Shown one piece after another: positions 1-7,457 of a DNA stretch of 64,000 bases. Source of the stretch: Treponema sp. (GTDB lineage Bacteria; Spirochaetota; Spirochaetia; Treponematales; Treponemataceae). Within the stretch, counting starts at the first letter, position 1; every line of letters begins with the position of its first letter. Both the position numbers and the translations under genes were made by a program. The notes under the pieces were generated by a model, which was not told the origin of the DNA, searched no databases, and saw only the letters and a list, made by a program, of their open reading frames with translations. The stretch is from the NCBI GenBank assembly GCA_017629095.1, contig JAGBXW010000078.1, positions 1-64,000 on the forward strand, read 5' to 3'.

Positions 1-112
1 GCATGGTGATGACAGTGGGAATGGCCATTTTTGCCACAAGCTGAGGAATGGGCATGGTGAGCATGTAGGAAAGATCTTGTGGTGAGGATTTTACATGGGA
101 AGGGGTACTCAT
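1..112 (-). CDS. MATE-family efflux transporter, N-terminal fragment
   Basis: Only the first 37 codons lie in the window; the gene runs off the left edge. The minus-strand ATG is at 112..110. The peptide starts with a short polar stretch and continues into LTMPIPQLVAKMAIPTVIT, which resembles the opening of MATE multidrug/Na+ antiporters, where a 'gpi..ll..la.P.ii' segment enters the first membrane helix. The gene is divergent from the protease gene at 252 and shares a 139-nt intergenic region with it, including the poly-G promoter. The family call rests on a short N-terminus, so it is probable rather than certain. Confidence 0.6.
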   Translation of the reverse strand, partial: MSTPSHVKSSPQDLSYMLTMPIPQLVAKMAIPTVITM

Positions 113-185
113 GCTTTAAATGTAGGTTAAGGCTGAGCAGAATGCAAAAGAAAAGTTTTAATTTTCAAAATCTAACATTTTTTTC

Positions 186-250
186 TTGACAAAATATATA
201 GGGGGGGGGGTAAAATTGTAATAATAGTATTTTATAATTAAGGACAGGGG
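186..250 (+). promoter_or_regulatory. Promoter with a 10-G tract, candidate phase-variable switch, plus RBS
   Basis: TTGACA at 186-191 is a perfect -35 box. A run of ten G occupies 201-210 and is followed directly by TAAAAT (211-216), a plausible -10. The spacer is 19 nt as sequenced and would be 17 nt with eight G. The ribosome-binding region AGGACAGGGG is at 241-250, just before the ATG at 252. A TATAAT at 233-238 is too close to the ATG to serve as a normal -10 for a leadered message. Treponema pallidum is known to vary tpr-subfamily and TP0126 transcription through promoter poly-G length; use of the same mechanism here is inference. Confidence 0.6.
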
Positions 251-251
251 A

Positions 252-1973
252 ATGCTTCAGATAAAGAAAATATTGTCAGTTCTATTTCTTTTTGTCTTGT
301 GTACCATGGGATTTGCCACATCAATTAAAAATTATGTGTGTGTTGTGGAGGGAAATATATCTCCGGAAGACAAGACTTTTCTACAGGAATACAAAAATCG
401 GCTTAGTAATTCAAGTTATGCAAAGTATGCAGAATACGTGGATGCTTTTCTTGCTGGTAGTTTTGGTTCTGGGTTTGTGTATTATAGTCAAGAGGGAAGG
501 CCTTACATTGTAACGAATCGTCATGTAGTAGATGGATACAGCAGTGTTAATTTGGTTTTTGAAAACGAGGATGGCTCAAACTTAGAATTTAAGGATAGGG
601 AGATTATTGCTGTAGCTGAAGAGTTGGATTTAGCCATCATTGGTCTTCCTGAACAATTTTCTCGTCCTGGACTTTCTCTTTGGACTGGAAAAATCACAGA
701 TGGAGATACTGTTTGGTCAGCAGGCTTTCCTGGCTTGGGAAATAGACCGCTCTGGCAGTTGGGTTCAGGAATTATTTCCAATGCTTCCGTATATATGGAA
801 GAGGTTGTAGATCCAGAAGTTTCTTCCCTTATTCAACATACAGCCCAGATTGATGGTGGAAATAGTGGAGGCCCCTTGCTGGTAAAGGATGAAACTTCTG
901 CTGTGGGCTATAAGGTTGTAGGAGTAAATACTTGGCAAGCCTTGAATCGTCAAAATACGAACTATGCAATTCCTGCCTCTCAAATTGACAGTTTTATTCT
1001 TAAAGCTAAAACTCAGACTCAAGACACTTCTTTTGATACTCAACTATCAAAATTTATTACCAATATGGGGAAAAATAATGGATCTGGTTTTTTCAATATA
1101 ACAGCTTTTATTTCTTCTTCTATGGTGTATGCTTTGGGTGAAGGAGCTTTTCGAGAGGTTTTGGCTCGTGCTCCAGAATCTGTTCGTGCTGCCGTCATTG
1201 CAAGTTTTATCAACAATCCCTTAGATGGACTCCAAGCTGCAGTGAGCTATCAGGTGTGGAAAGAATTTTATCTGGAAGGGGAAAGTTTCATGCGTCCCAC
1301 TATTTCAGAGCCTCTTGATCAGCCCACAGGAAAAACGGTGGATTATAGTTTTGAAAATGAAAAAACTGTTTCATCCTTCTGGATTCAAGAGGAAGACCAG
1401 TGGAAATTAGCAGAGTTCAGTAGCATTAAGGAATCTAAACAAGAAGAAAAACAGGCAAAGAAGAAAAAAATCTATTTTGATTTTGAAAATCCCTATTTTT
1501 TCTCTGTTTCTGGTGGATACGTGCGGGGACTTACTTATCCCTTCAATGGATTTAACCTTGATTTCGGCTTGTATTATAATTTTATTGGTCTGAATGTTTT
1601 TGTGGAAAAGGAACGGCTTATAGTTGAAACGCAAGATTTTTCTGTAGATGAGAGTTTCTTTTTGTATGGTGCAGCTCCTCAACTTCAACTCCCCATGATA
1701 GTAGGAGATTTTCTGATAGATATTATTTTGCAGGGGCGCTTGGGCATCTATTTTCCTGAAGATTTGGCTGAGTCAAGCATTTCCCTCTTAAACTTTGGTT
1801 TCGGGGCTGGAGTAAATTTGGGATACTACACAAGGGATTATATCTCTCCATATCTTACCATACGTTATAACTACACCGTGTTCACCTTACAAGACGTCTT
1901 TTTAAATAAAAATGAAAAAGTGGGAAATCATTCATTTTCCATTGGCCTTGGGCTAAAAATACTTGAAGTCTAA
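252..1973 (+). CDS. Secreted trypsin-like serine protease with C-terminal beta-barrel-like domain
   Basis: A 573-residue exported protein. Residues 1-23 look like a signal peptide. Residues about 60-260 form a trypsin/HtrA-type protease domain with a complete apparent triad: His91 in TNRHVV, Asp126 in ELDLAII and Ser205 in GGNSGGPLL. No PDZ domain is evident. A middle part (about 270-400) is unassigned, followed by a Lys/Glu-rich stretch (KQEEKQAKKKK near 400). The last 160 residues alternate polar and aromatic residues with many Gly/Tyr (for example GFGAGVNLGYY), as in outer-membrane barrel strands. The likely site is the periplasm or outer membrane. It is the first gene behind the poly-G promoter, and two small exported genes follow on the same strand. 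Protease call strong, barrel call moderate. Confidence 0.8.
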   Translation: MLQIKKILSVLFLFVLCTMGFATSIKNYVCVVEGNISPEDKTFLQEYKNRLSNSSYAKYAEYVDAFLAGSFGSGFVYYSQEGRPYIVTNRHVVDGYSSVNLVFENEDGSNLEFKDREIIAVAEELDLAIIGLPEQFSRPGLSLWTGKITDGDTVWSAGFPGLGNRPLWQLGSGIISNASVYMEEVVDPEVSSLIQHTAQIDGGNSGGPLLVKDETSAVGYKVVGVNTWQALNRQNTNYAIPASQIDSFILKAKTQTQDTSFDTQLSKFITNMGKNNGSGFFNITAFISSSMVYALGEGAFREVLARAPESVRAAVIASFINNPLDGLQAAVSYQVWKEFYLEGESFMRPTISEPLDQPTGKTVDYSFENEKTVSSFWIQEEDQWKLAEFSSIKESKQEEKQAKKKKIYFDFENPYFFSVSGGYVRGLTYPFNGFNLDFGLYYNFIGLNVFVEKERLIVETQDFSVDESFFLYGAAPQLQLPMIVGDFLIDIILQGRLGIYFPEDLAESSISLLNFGFGAGVNLGYYTRDYISPYLTIRYNYTVFTLQDVFLNKNEKVGNHSFSIGLGLKILEV

Positions 1974-2038
1974 AATTTAAGAGAATGAAATAATACTGAA
2001 TCAAAATCTTGCATACAGTATTAAATATAGGGGGTTTT

Positions 2039-2596
2039 ATGCTAAAAAGATGGGTTTGTGTTGCTTGTATGGCAATAACAATGGCGATGCTGATGGGCTG
2101 TGCTACAATTGCAGCACGGGATGGTGTATCTAAAATACGGGAAGAACTTGATGAAAAAGCCATCTGGGGTTCTCCTAAAACTCATGCACTTTATTTTGGA
2201 ACAGAAGGAAGATCTATCAATACCTTCCTCCAGCAAAATCCTCAGTTTGGATATGTTTTTTATCCTGCTGTGGTAATGGAAAATGTTACCTTTTGGTTGC
2301 AGCTAATTCCTGCTGGATCCTTTCGGTATTTTTTAGTACCTCAGCCTGTGGGATCAGAACTTAAGTTGTACACAAGTACAGAGCATTATAGCAATGGTTC
2401 TATGACTACAGTCTACGGTATTGGTGGTGTTGATATTATAGTAGACAAACCAGGACTGATTTACATGGGAAAAGAGGATAAAAATAACAAAGAAGAATTG
2501 AAAACTCTCAAGAAAATGGTTGATTATTTTGAGGGTAGTGAATGGGAAATTTATATAACACAAAGAATTCAGGAGATTGAAAATGTTCAAGAGTAA
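2039..2596 (+). CDS. Predicted lipoprotein, unknown function
   Basis: 185 residues. I chose ATG 2039 because AGGGGG (2029-2034) lies just upstream and the protein then begins MLKRWVC with a classic lipoprotein signal peptide ending in the lipobox LMGC. The mature part contains several aromatic beta-type segments, for example FGYVFYPAVVMENVTFW and RYFLVPQP, then a charged helical tail (KEDKNNKEELKTLKK). I recognise no enzymatic motif. It lies 65 nt after the protease gene and overlaps the next gene by 14 nt, so the three probably form one unit under the poly-G promoter. Confidence 0.75.
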   Translation: MLKRWVCVACMAITMAMLMGCATIAARDGVSKIREELDEKAIWGSPKTHALYFGTEGRSINTFLQQNPQFGYVFYPAVVMENVTFWLQLIPAGSFRYFLVPQPVGSELKLYTSTEHYSNGSMTTVYGIGGVDIIVDKPGLIYMGKEDKNNKEELKTLKKMVDYFEGSEWEIYITQRIQEIENVQE

Positions 2597-3188
2597 GAAA
2601 TATATTTGTGCTATCCTTGGATTGCTAGCCCTTGGTTGTTCCTTAGTGTGTGCTGTTGAAATTGAAGAAGGGACTCTCAAGAAACCAGGGAGAAATAAGG
2701 TGGTGTTAGTTGGAAAGGTTTCCTTAAAAAATCCTATTGATTATGCTGCACGAGAACCTGCATTCAAGGCAATGAAGATTGATTGGCTTTTCCCACCTAA
2801 AAATCGAGATTTTTATTACACCGTAAAAGGTTTTGATTTTGAAAATAATCCTGATTTTGGGCAAACCTTCTTTGCAGAGGCAAAAGTCCAGAAGGATGGT
2901 ACCGTTCGTATTGAAGAATTTATGGCTTGGATTTTTGGTCATACCAATGATAACTTCTGGTTCCGATTGCCTGCCATGGTTGACATTACTGTTCCAGAGG
3001 GAGCCCAGTACGTTTATGTAGGGAATTTTCAATATGACTTGGATTATGCTTTGAGAGCTATCGATTTACAGCACTTAGATGAATTTTCCTCTGCCCAAGA
3101 AGAACTAAATCGTGCCTTGGGTGAAAAAGGCGATTTGTATCGAGGTGAATTGAAGTTTTTAACTCCAGAGGATTTAAAAGAAAAATAA
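2583..3188 (+). CDS. Predicted exported protein, unknown function
   Basis: 201 residues. ATG 2583 is preferred over TTG 2577 because AGGAG at 2571-2575 gives a 7-nt spacing. The N-terminus MFKSKKYICAILGLLALGC is a signal peptide; the Cys in ALGC could be lipidated, or signal peptidase I could cut after VCA. The mature protein starts with a conserved-looking VVLVGKVSLKNPIDY segment and contains WLFPPKNRDFYYTVKGFDFENNP, suggesting a beta-rich periplasmic fold, and ends in a helical EELNRALGEKG stretch. The start overlaps the previous gene by 14 nt. The 3' end overlaps the convergent transporter gene by 15 nt. No functional motif recognised. Confidence 0.7.
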   Translation: MFKSKKYICAILGLLALGCSLVCAVEIEEGTLKKPGRNKVVLVGKVSLKNPIDYAAREPAFKAMKIDWLFPPKNRDFYYTVKGFDFENNPDFGQTFFAEAKVQKDGTVRIEEFMAWIFGHTNDNFWFRLPAMVDITVPEGAQYVYVGNFQYDLDYALRAIDLQHLDEFSSAQEELNRALGEKGDLYRGELKFLTPEDLKEK

Positions 3189-3710
3189 CCCCGCCACAGC
3201 TCCGCCTACAATCAAGATGATAGGGTGGAGCTTTGTTTTTAGCAACAGCACAAAGGATACTACTGCAATAGCAATGCTGGGAATGCTCCGTGCCAAGTCT
3301 GTTGAAAGCATGCCATTTTTCAAAGCCATGTTCAAAGCGGCATAGAGGGTAATTCCCACTATAAAGGGCTTTAATCCTGTCATCATGCCTCGGAAATATA
3401 CTGACTTTGCCACAGCTTTAAAGAAAAAAGCCACCATCAGCACCAAAATCAAGCTAGGGAGCATAACCCCCAGGGCTGCGGCCAGTACGCCGGGGAAGCC
3501 TGCTAACTCATAGCCAAAGGCAATAGCAAGGTTAATTCCCACGGGACCAGGCGCAACTCCAGCAATAGCTGCAGTGTTGGCAATCACCTGGGGAGATAAC
3601 TCAAATCCTCGGGCTAAAAGCTCTTGCTCCACCAGTGGAATCATGGTGTAGCCACCGCCAAAAGAAAAGAATCCCAACTTAAAGAAAATTAAAAACAAGG
3701 TTAGTGCCAT
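3174..3710 (-). CDS. ChrA-family (chromate) transporter, half-size subunit 2
   Basis: 178 residues from ATG 3710, chosen because GGAGGAGACC lies directly upstream; the longer open frame starts in the neighbouring gene and adds non-family sequence. The family signature FFKLGFFSFGGGYTMIPLVEQEL is at the N-terminus, followed by IAGVAPGPVGINLAIAFGY and several hydrophobic helices. Full-length ChrA proteins have two homologous halves; here the halves are separate genes, the short-chain CHR arrangement. The start overlaps the end of the upstream half by 10 nt, implying translational coupling. The substrate may be chromate or another oxyanion; the sequence does not decide. Confidence 0.85.
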   Translation of the reverse strand: MALTLFLIFFKLGFFSFGGGYTMIPLVEQELLARGFELSPQVIANTAAIAGVAPGPVGINLAIAFGYELAGFPGVLAAALGVMLPSLILVLMVAFFFKAVAKSVYFRGMMTGLKPFIVGITLYAALNMALKNGMLSTDLARSIPSIAIAVVSFVLLLKTKLHPIILIVGGAVAGLFFF

Positions 3711-4249
3711 GGTCTCCTCCGTGCAAAGGTAATAATCAATCCAGTTACAATCCCCAGAGCTACTACTGCTGGCAGCGGTAATGCAGGCAGAAAGAGGCAA
3801 AGGGCAAGACTTATGGCGGTAAGAATCAGGTAGGGCGGTGCCTCGTAGGCAGTCTTTCCAATGCGGAATGAAGCGTAAGCAATGAGGGCCACCACCACAG
3901 GGCGAATACCATCCATGGCTTTTTGCACCGCTGGTAAATCGCTAATATTGGAAAATAAGGTCATGAGGGTAAAGATGATGATAAGACAGGGCAGTACGCT
4001 GGCTATGGCTCCCACAAAGGCTCCCAGAATTCCCCCAGTGGTGTAGCCAATGAAGATTGCCCCATTCAATCCCACGGCTCCTGGCAATCCTCCAGAAATA
4101 GATACAATGTCGGTAAAAGTTTGCTGATCCATCAACTGTAGCTTGCCCACAATCTCCCGTTCCACCAGTGGAATCATGGAGTAGCCTCCACCAAAGGCAA
4201 TAAAACCCAACTTAAAGAAGCACAAAAACAATTGTAATTGCACCTTCAT
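3701..4249 (-). CDS. ChrA-family (chromate) transporter, half-size subunit 1
   Basis: 182 residues from ATG 4249, with GGGAGG about 5 nt upstream. It has the same family signature (FFKLGFIAFGGGYSMIPLVEREI) and the internal motif ISGGLPGAVGLNGAIFIGY, where many members have PGP rather than PGA. Four to five further hydrophobic segments follow, and the C-terminus RRRPWH is basic. It is the first gene of a two-gene unit with its paralogous half, with which it presumably assembles in the inner membrane. It is divergent from rsmI; the 110-nt intergenic region holds the rsmI promoter. Confidence 0.85.
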   Translation of the reverse strand: MKVQLQLFLCFFKLGFIAFGGGYSMIPLVEREIVGKLQLMDQQTFTDIVSISGGLPGAVGLNGAIFIGYTTGGILGAFVGAIASVLPCLIIIFTLMTLFSNISDLPAVQKAMDGIRPVVVALIAYASFRIGKTAYEAPPYLILTAISLALCLFLPALPLPAVVALGIVTGLIITFARRRPWH

Positions 4250-4324
4250 AAAAGCCTCCCGATTAAAATCAGTATAAATTCTTTTGAATTTGAGTGCAAG
4301 ATTGCGGAAAATAAAAATTCTTTC

Positions 4325-4362
4325 TTGTGCTATTTCTTGATTTGTGATAGAATTATATCGTG
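4325..4362 (+). promoter_or_regulatory. rsmI promoter, predicted leaderless
   Basis: TTGTGC (4325-4330), a 17-nt spacer, then TAGAAT (4348-4353) preceded by TG (extended -10, TGaTAGAAT). Six nucleotides separate the -10 from the GTG start at 4360, so the expected transcription start falls on or next to the start codon. No Shine-Dalgarno sequence is present. Confidence 0.65.
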
Positions 4363-5088
4363 GCAACTCTGTATATAGTGGGTACACCCATAGGAAATCT
4401 TGGAGATATTACATATCGTGCTTTAGAGACATTCAAAACTGTGGATGTTATTGCCTGTGAAGATACCCGACATACCTTGCAGTTACTGAATCATTTTGAG
4501 ATTAAAAAGCCTTTAGTGTCTTGTCGAGCTCAAAATGAACAGTCTGCCGCTCAAAAAATAGTGCATTTATTGGATGAAGGGCAGAATGTTGCCTACGCCA
4601 GTGATGCTGGCACTCCTGGAATTAGTGATCCTGGGGCGGTGTTGGTGGATGTGGCTCGTGGGGCAGGTCATGAGATCGTTCCGATTCCAGGTGCTTGTGC
4701 CTTTGTTTCATTGGCGAGCGTAGCTGGTTCAGGAGGAAAGACCCTTCTTTTTGAAGGATTTTTGTCTCCAAAGCCAGGGAGAAGGCGTTCTCGTTTGCGA
4801 GAGTTAATGGTTACTGGATTTGCATTCGTTTTATACGAATCTCCCTTCAGAATTGTTAAGCTTTTGGCAGATATTGCCGATATTCAATGTGATCGTCGCA
4901 TTGTAGTAGGGCGGGAACTTACAAAGTTGCACGAAGAAATAGTGGAGGGGACCGCGGCAGAAGTTCTTGAGGACTTCGCCGGACGCAGCAAAATACTGGG
5001 AGAATTTGCTGTGTTTGTTTCGGGCAGTAAAGATGCCCAATTTCTAGATGAAGATACCGAGGGAGTCGGTAGAGGCAGGTCAAAGTGA
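4360..5088 (+). CDS. rsmI: 16S rRNA 2'-O-ribose C1402 methyltransferase RsmI
   Basis: 242 residues. It uses AdoMet to methylate the ribose of C1402 in the ribosomal decoding centre. Family hallmarks are LYIVGTPIGNLGDITYRA at the N-terminus, ACEDTRHT, the glycine-rich SDAGTPGISDPG, and the region from FEGFLSP to LYESPFR. The start is GTG 4360: LYIVGTPIGN starts at the position usual for the family, and no upstream in-frame start is needed. There is no ribosome-binding site, but a well-placed promoter ends 6 nt upstream, so a leaderless transcript is likely. The stop overlaps the GTG of flgM (GTGA), indicating coupling of the two genes. Confidence 0.95.
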   Translation: MATLYIVGTPIGNLGDITYRALETFKTVDVIACEDTRHTLQLLNHFEIKKPLVSCRAQNEQSAAQKIVHLLDEGQNVAYASDAGTPGISDPGAVLVDVARGAGHEIVPIPGACAFVSLASVAGSGGKTLLFEGFLSPKPGRRRSRLRELMVTGFAFVLYESPFRIVKLLADIADIQCDRRIVVGRELTKLHEEIVEGTAAEVLEDFAGRSKILGEFAVFVSGSKDAQFLDEDTEGVGRGRSK

Positions 5089-5375
5089 TTATTGATAAGA
5101 TTGGAGGAATTAATCCTCTGAGTAATGTGCAGGGGTCCCAGCGTGTCTCTGCAAGATCCTCTGTTTTCATGGGCGGGGATTCTATCTCTGTGTCTCGTGA
5201 GGCTCAGGAAATGGCTGAAGCATATTATCTCTCTGAGATTGCAGCTGAAACGCCAGATGTTCGTGTTGATTTGGTAGAACAAATTCGGATGAAGATTCAA
5301 GATCCCGCATATTTGAGTGGTTCCGTTATTGATTCTACAGTCGATAAAATTTTAGCATCTTACATTGGATTTTAA
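5085..5375 (+). CDS. flgM: Flagellar anti-sigma-28 factor FlgM
   Basis: 96 residues. FlgM binds and holds the flagellar sigma factor FliA until the hook-basal body is finished. The N-terminus MIIDKIGGINPLSNVQ matches the family's I.kI.g..p...v opening, and the C-terminal half (VDLVEQIRMKIQDPAYL through IDSTVDKILASYIGF) is the two-helix sigma-binding region. The GTG start at 5085 overlaps the rsmI stop codon; AGAGG at 5071-5075 precedes it. No other flagellar gene is in the window, but this gene implies a motile cell. An intrinsic terminator follows at 5403. Confidence 0.88.
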   Translation: MIIDKIGGINPLSNVQGSQRVSARSSVFMGGDSISVSREAQEMAEAYYLSEIAAETPDVRVDLVEQIRMKIQDPAYLSGSVIDSTVDKILASYIGF

Positions 5376-5402
5376 TCTTTAGAATATAGGATCATAAAAA
5401 GG

Positions 5403-5445
5403 CTGTCTCGAAAGTAGAAATTACTTTCTGGGGCAGTTTTTTTTT
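5403..5445 (+). terminator. Intrinsic terminator after flgM
   Basis: CTGTCTC-GAAAGTA pairs with TACTTTC-(T)-GGGGCAG (arms within 5403-5436, one bulged T, some G-U pairs), followed by nine T at 5437-5445. Confidence 0.85.
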
Positions 5446-5465
5446 GTTGTTTAAAAGGAGCATGT

Positions 5466-6617
5466 ATGGCTGATTTGCAGTTTAAAATCTCACCCAATAT
5501 TGTATTGGCAACGTATATTTCATCTCGTCTGGGGCTTTATGCCAAGGAATGGGGTGAACGTTACATGGTAATTGTAGATCCTGTGTTAAAAGAAGTGCAT
5601 AATCTGGACACCTTGTATGAGTCCTTGTCTACACGGCATATTGATTATTTCATTTTTGATGAAATAGATTTTTCTGCTGATTCGGAAACTGTTAAACGAG
5701 CCTTATCTTTGGCACGGAATGCCTATGTCCAAGGAATTATTGCCATTGGGGGATCTTCTGTTTTTGGTATTGCTCGAAGTGTTTGTGCTCTTTTTAACGA
5801 AACTCATGATATTTATGATGTTTTAGATGGTGCTTCTATCAAGGCTGATCCATTGCCCCTTATTGCTGTTCCATCCACCATTAGAAGTCCTTTTTTGTTT
5901 ACGGAATTTGTCCCGCTCATTGATGCACGTAGTAGGCAGATACGGATTTTGAAGGTGCATCCTTCGCTGTGTAAATTGGCACTTTTTGATCCCACTCTCC
6001 ATGTTTCTCTTTCTCAAAGTCAGATGAAGGCCATTGCTTTGGAAACTTTAGGCATTGCGGTGGAGGCATATCTTTCTCAAAAGGCTAATTTCTTTTCTGA
6101 TATGTTTGCAGAAAAGGCCATAGAACTTTTGGGAAGCTATTTGAATGCATCGGAAGGTGATGTATCAGCCATTTCCCCTGAAGTTATGTTGTCTCAAGGT
6201 GGTTGTATGGCATCTTTGGCTATAACTACAAGCTCTGTGGGGCCTGCTACCTTGACAGCTCTGGCTGTTGGTGCCCGCTATAAGATAACTCATTCTCTGA
6301 CAGGTTCCATCCTCTTTCCCTATATGCTGGAAGATGTGGCCCTGTTCAAGCGAGACAGGATTGTTCGTGTAGCCCAACTGTTGGGAATTGAAGAAGACTT
6401 GGTTGGGGATAAGGATAGAATTGTAGCTTTGCTGGCAGAACGTATTCGTCATTGGATTGCTCTTGCAAATCTACCTGCTCGGCTTAAGGATTTGTCTTTG
6501 ACTATGGAGCAGTTTATCATTGCTGCAGAAGACGTAAGTCAGCTAGACTTGGTTAATAGTATGCCTCGCTCCATGGGTGCTGATGATTTATTTGAGCTGA
6601 TGAAACGAGCCTTTTAA
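5466..6617 (+). CDS. Iron-containing alcohol dehydrogenase-like protein with lost metal ligands
   Basis: 383 residues with the overall layout of group III (Fe-type) alcohol/glycerol dehydrogenases: an N-terminal Rossmann-like half with AIGGSSVFGIAR near 93-113 (compare GGGS..D.AK) and an all-helical second half. The usual Asp-x3-His pair before AIEAY reads E193-TLG-I197-AVEAY, and the third ligand region reads TALAVGARYKI where a His normally precedes PLGA. Only the His of THSLTGSILFP (near 268) remains. Classical Fe2+-dependent reduction is therefore doubtful. An AAGGAG ribosome-binding site precedes ATG 5466. It lies 12 nt upstream of a SpoU methyltransferase gene, probably co-transcribed. 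It could be a pseudoenzyme or use another metal arrangement. Confidence 0.75.
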   Translation: MADLQFKISPNIVLATYISSRLGLYAKEWGERYMVIVDPVLKEVHNLDTLYESLSTRHIDYFIFDEIDFSADSETVKRALSLARNAYVQGIIAIGGSSVFGIARSVCALFNETHDIYDVLDGASIKADPLPLIAVPSTIRSPFLFTEFVPLIDARSRQIRILKVHPSLCKLALFDPTLHVSLSQSQMKAIALETLGIAVEAYLSQKANFFSDMFAEKAIELLGSYLNASEGDVSAISPEVMLSQGGCMASLAITTSSVGPATLTALAVGARYKITHSLTGSILFPYMLEDVALFKRDRIVRVAQLLGIEEDLVGDKDRIVALLAERIRHWIALANLPARLKDLSLTMEQFIIAAEDVSQLDLVNSMPRSMGADDLFELMKRAF

Positions 6618-6629
6618 TCAGTTGGTGTT

Positions 6630-7433
6630 ATGATTGCTCCAGATAAATTAAACCACTTGAAGGGTGGACAAAAGCGGCGAAAACTTGCCCTGTGTTTTGG
6701 TGCCTTGGAACGAGATATTGCTGGCATTGCAGAATCTGGCTGTGGTTACAGTTTTCCTTCTCTGTCTCGCAGTGAGTATGTGGCAAAGCTCGCTGCCGTT
6801 GTGTTAGAAGATCCGCAGCTTCCAGAAGCTACCGCTCAGGAATTGGCAGCGTTGTTGGCTGCCAATCCTTTGGATGAACGGCGAGTTTGCAATTGTGCCC
6901 GCAATGCATTGTTGGCCATTATCGGAACCTTTCCTGCTGAATGGGATCTAATCATTGCTCCTCATCGCAGTGAACTTCCTGTTTCTCGGGACTTTTACCC
7001 TGGCTTGTACGTGTATGCGGAAGATATTCGCTCTCCCTTCAATCTTGGTTCAATTTTTAGAACAGCAGAAGCCATGGGAGCCCAAGGTGTTTTTCTTTCT
7101 CCTGGCTGTTGTGATCCCTTGCATCCCCGTGCCATTCGCTCTGGAATGGGCTGCATAGAGGCGCTCCAGTGGCAGCGATTGTCCTTGAATGAATTGCCCC
7201 AAGAGTTACCAGTTTTTGTGCTGGAAACAGGGGGAACTGCTATCAACGAATTTGTCTTTCCAAAACAAGGTATTGTGATTATTGGTTCCGAGGAGTTGGG
7301 AGTAAGTCCAGAAGCTCTGGAACGGGCCACCTATGGCCGAGTAACTATTCCAATGAAAGGTATCAAGGCTTCATTGAATGTCGGTGTGGCTTTCGGCATT
7401 TTAATGCAAGCCTGGGTAGCGTCTCTGAACTAA
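6630..7433 (+). CDS. SpoU/TrmH-family RNA 2'-O-methyltransferase
   Basis: 267 residues. The C-terminal half carries the three SPOUT motifs: 1, EDIRSPFNLGSIFRTAEAMGA; 2, GIVIIGSEELGVSPEA; and 3, VTIPMKGIKASLNVGVAFGIL. These form the trefoil-knot AdoMet site and the dimer interface. The N-terminal 110 residues are not obviously an L30-like substrate-binding domain and contain paired Cys (CNC, residues 91-93). The RNA target (tRNA or 23S rRNA) cannot be told. No clear ribosome-binding site precedes ATG 6630; the 12-nt spacing suggests translation coupled to the upstream dehydrogenase-like gene. Confidence 0.88.
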   Translation: MIAPDKLNHLKGGQKRRKLALCFGALERDIAGIAESGCGYSFPSLSRSEYVAKLAAVVLEDPQLPEATAQELAALLAANPLDERRVCNCARNALLAIIGTFPAEWDLIIAPHRSELPVSRDFYPGLYVYAEDIRSPFNLGSIFRTAEAMGAQGVFLSPGCCDPLHPRAIRSGMGCIEALQWQRLSLNELPQELPVFVLETGGTAINEFVFPKQGIVIIGSEELGVSPEALERATYGRVTIPMKGIKASLNVGVAFGILMQAWVASLN

Positions 7434-7457
7434 AAGGTATTTTCTGCAAAAATGAAT

